A stretch of DNA of 8,592 nucleotides from Cyanobacteria bacterium T3Sed10_376R1m (lineage in GTDB: Bacteria; Cyanobacteriota; Cyanobacteriia; Cyanobacteriales; Cyanobacteriaceae). Below are positions 8,583 through 8,592 of the stretch, one piece after another. Position 1 is the first letter of the stretch. Each line of letters opens with the position of its first letter. Both the position numbers and the translations under genes were made by a program. The stretch covers positions 1-8,592 of the forward strand of contig PXEJ01000218.1 of assembly GCA_003566215.1 (NCBI GenBank), read 5' to 3'. Under the pieces are notes generated by a model. It had not been told where the DNA came from. It searched no databases and saw nothing but the letters and a program-made list of their open reading frames with translations.

Positions 8583-8592
8583 AAAATTGCTA

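Overview
The window is chromosomal DNA of an AT-rich cyanobacterium. The evidence is a phycobilisome rod-core linker gene (cpcG), a DUF760 gene of the cyanobacterial/plastid type, five perfect HIP1 octamers (GCGATCGC at 1772, 2165, 3250, 5756 and 7372), and cyanobacterial-type PanB, Pgm and ArgD sequences. Base composition and protein similarity as I remember it suggest a unicellular Geminocystis/Cyanobacterium-like or Synechocystis-like lineage. No search was run, so the genus is open.

Layout. 1-76: the 3' end of a plus-strand gene, probably scpB. 145-471: a DUF760 gene. 472-673: a leader region with two perfect hairpins. 674-1423: cpcG, with a TTG start behind a strong Shine-Dalgarno site. 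1457-1473: a hairpin that probably terminates both cpcG and the convergent panB (1474-2250, minus). 2251-2411: a divergent panB/pgm promoter region with a 10-bp direct repeat, a heptamer tandem repeat and a small hairpin. 2412-4043: pgm. About 4040-5379: a solo tnpB element of the IS200/IS605 superfamily on the minus strand, with recognisable ends. 5423-5490: a second hairpin resembling an IS200/IS605 right end. 5602-6504 (minus): a BASS-family sodium-coupled transporter. 6709-7962 (minus): argD, with a terminator at 6638-6659. 8133-8582: an EVE/PUA-like domain protein.

The host genes are mostly housekeeping and do not form one operon: light harvesting (CpcG), pantothenate/CoA synthesis (PanB), glycogen and sugar-phosphate metabolism (Pgm), arginine synthesis (ArgD), chromosome segregation (ScpB fragment) and one transporter of unknown substrate. 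I see no multigene defence or biosynthetic system. The most interesting region is the tnpB element. Its inferred right end lies exactly at the pgm stop codon. Removing it restores an uninterrupted pgm ending in ACG TAA. The guide of its putative omega RNA would be the 3' end of pgm itself.
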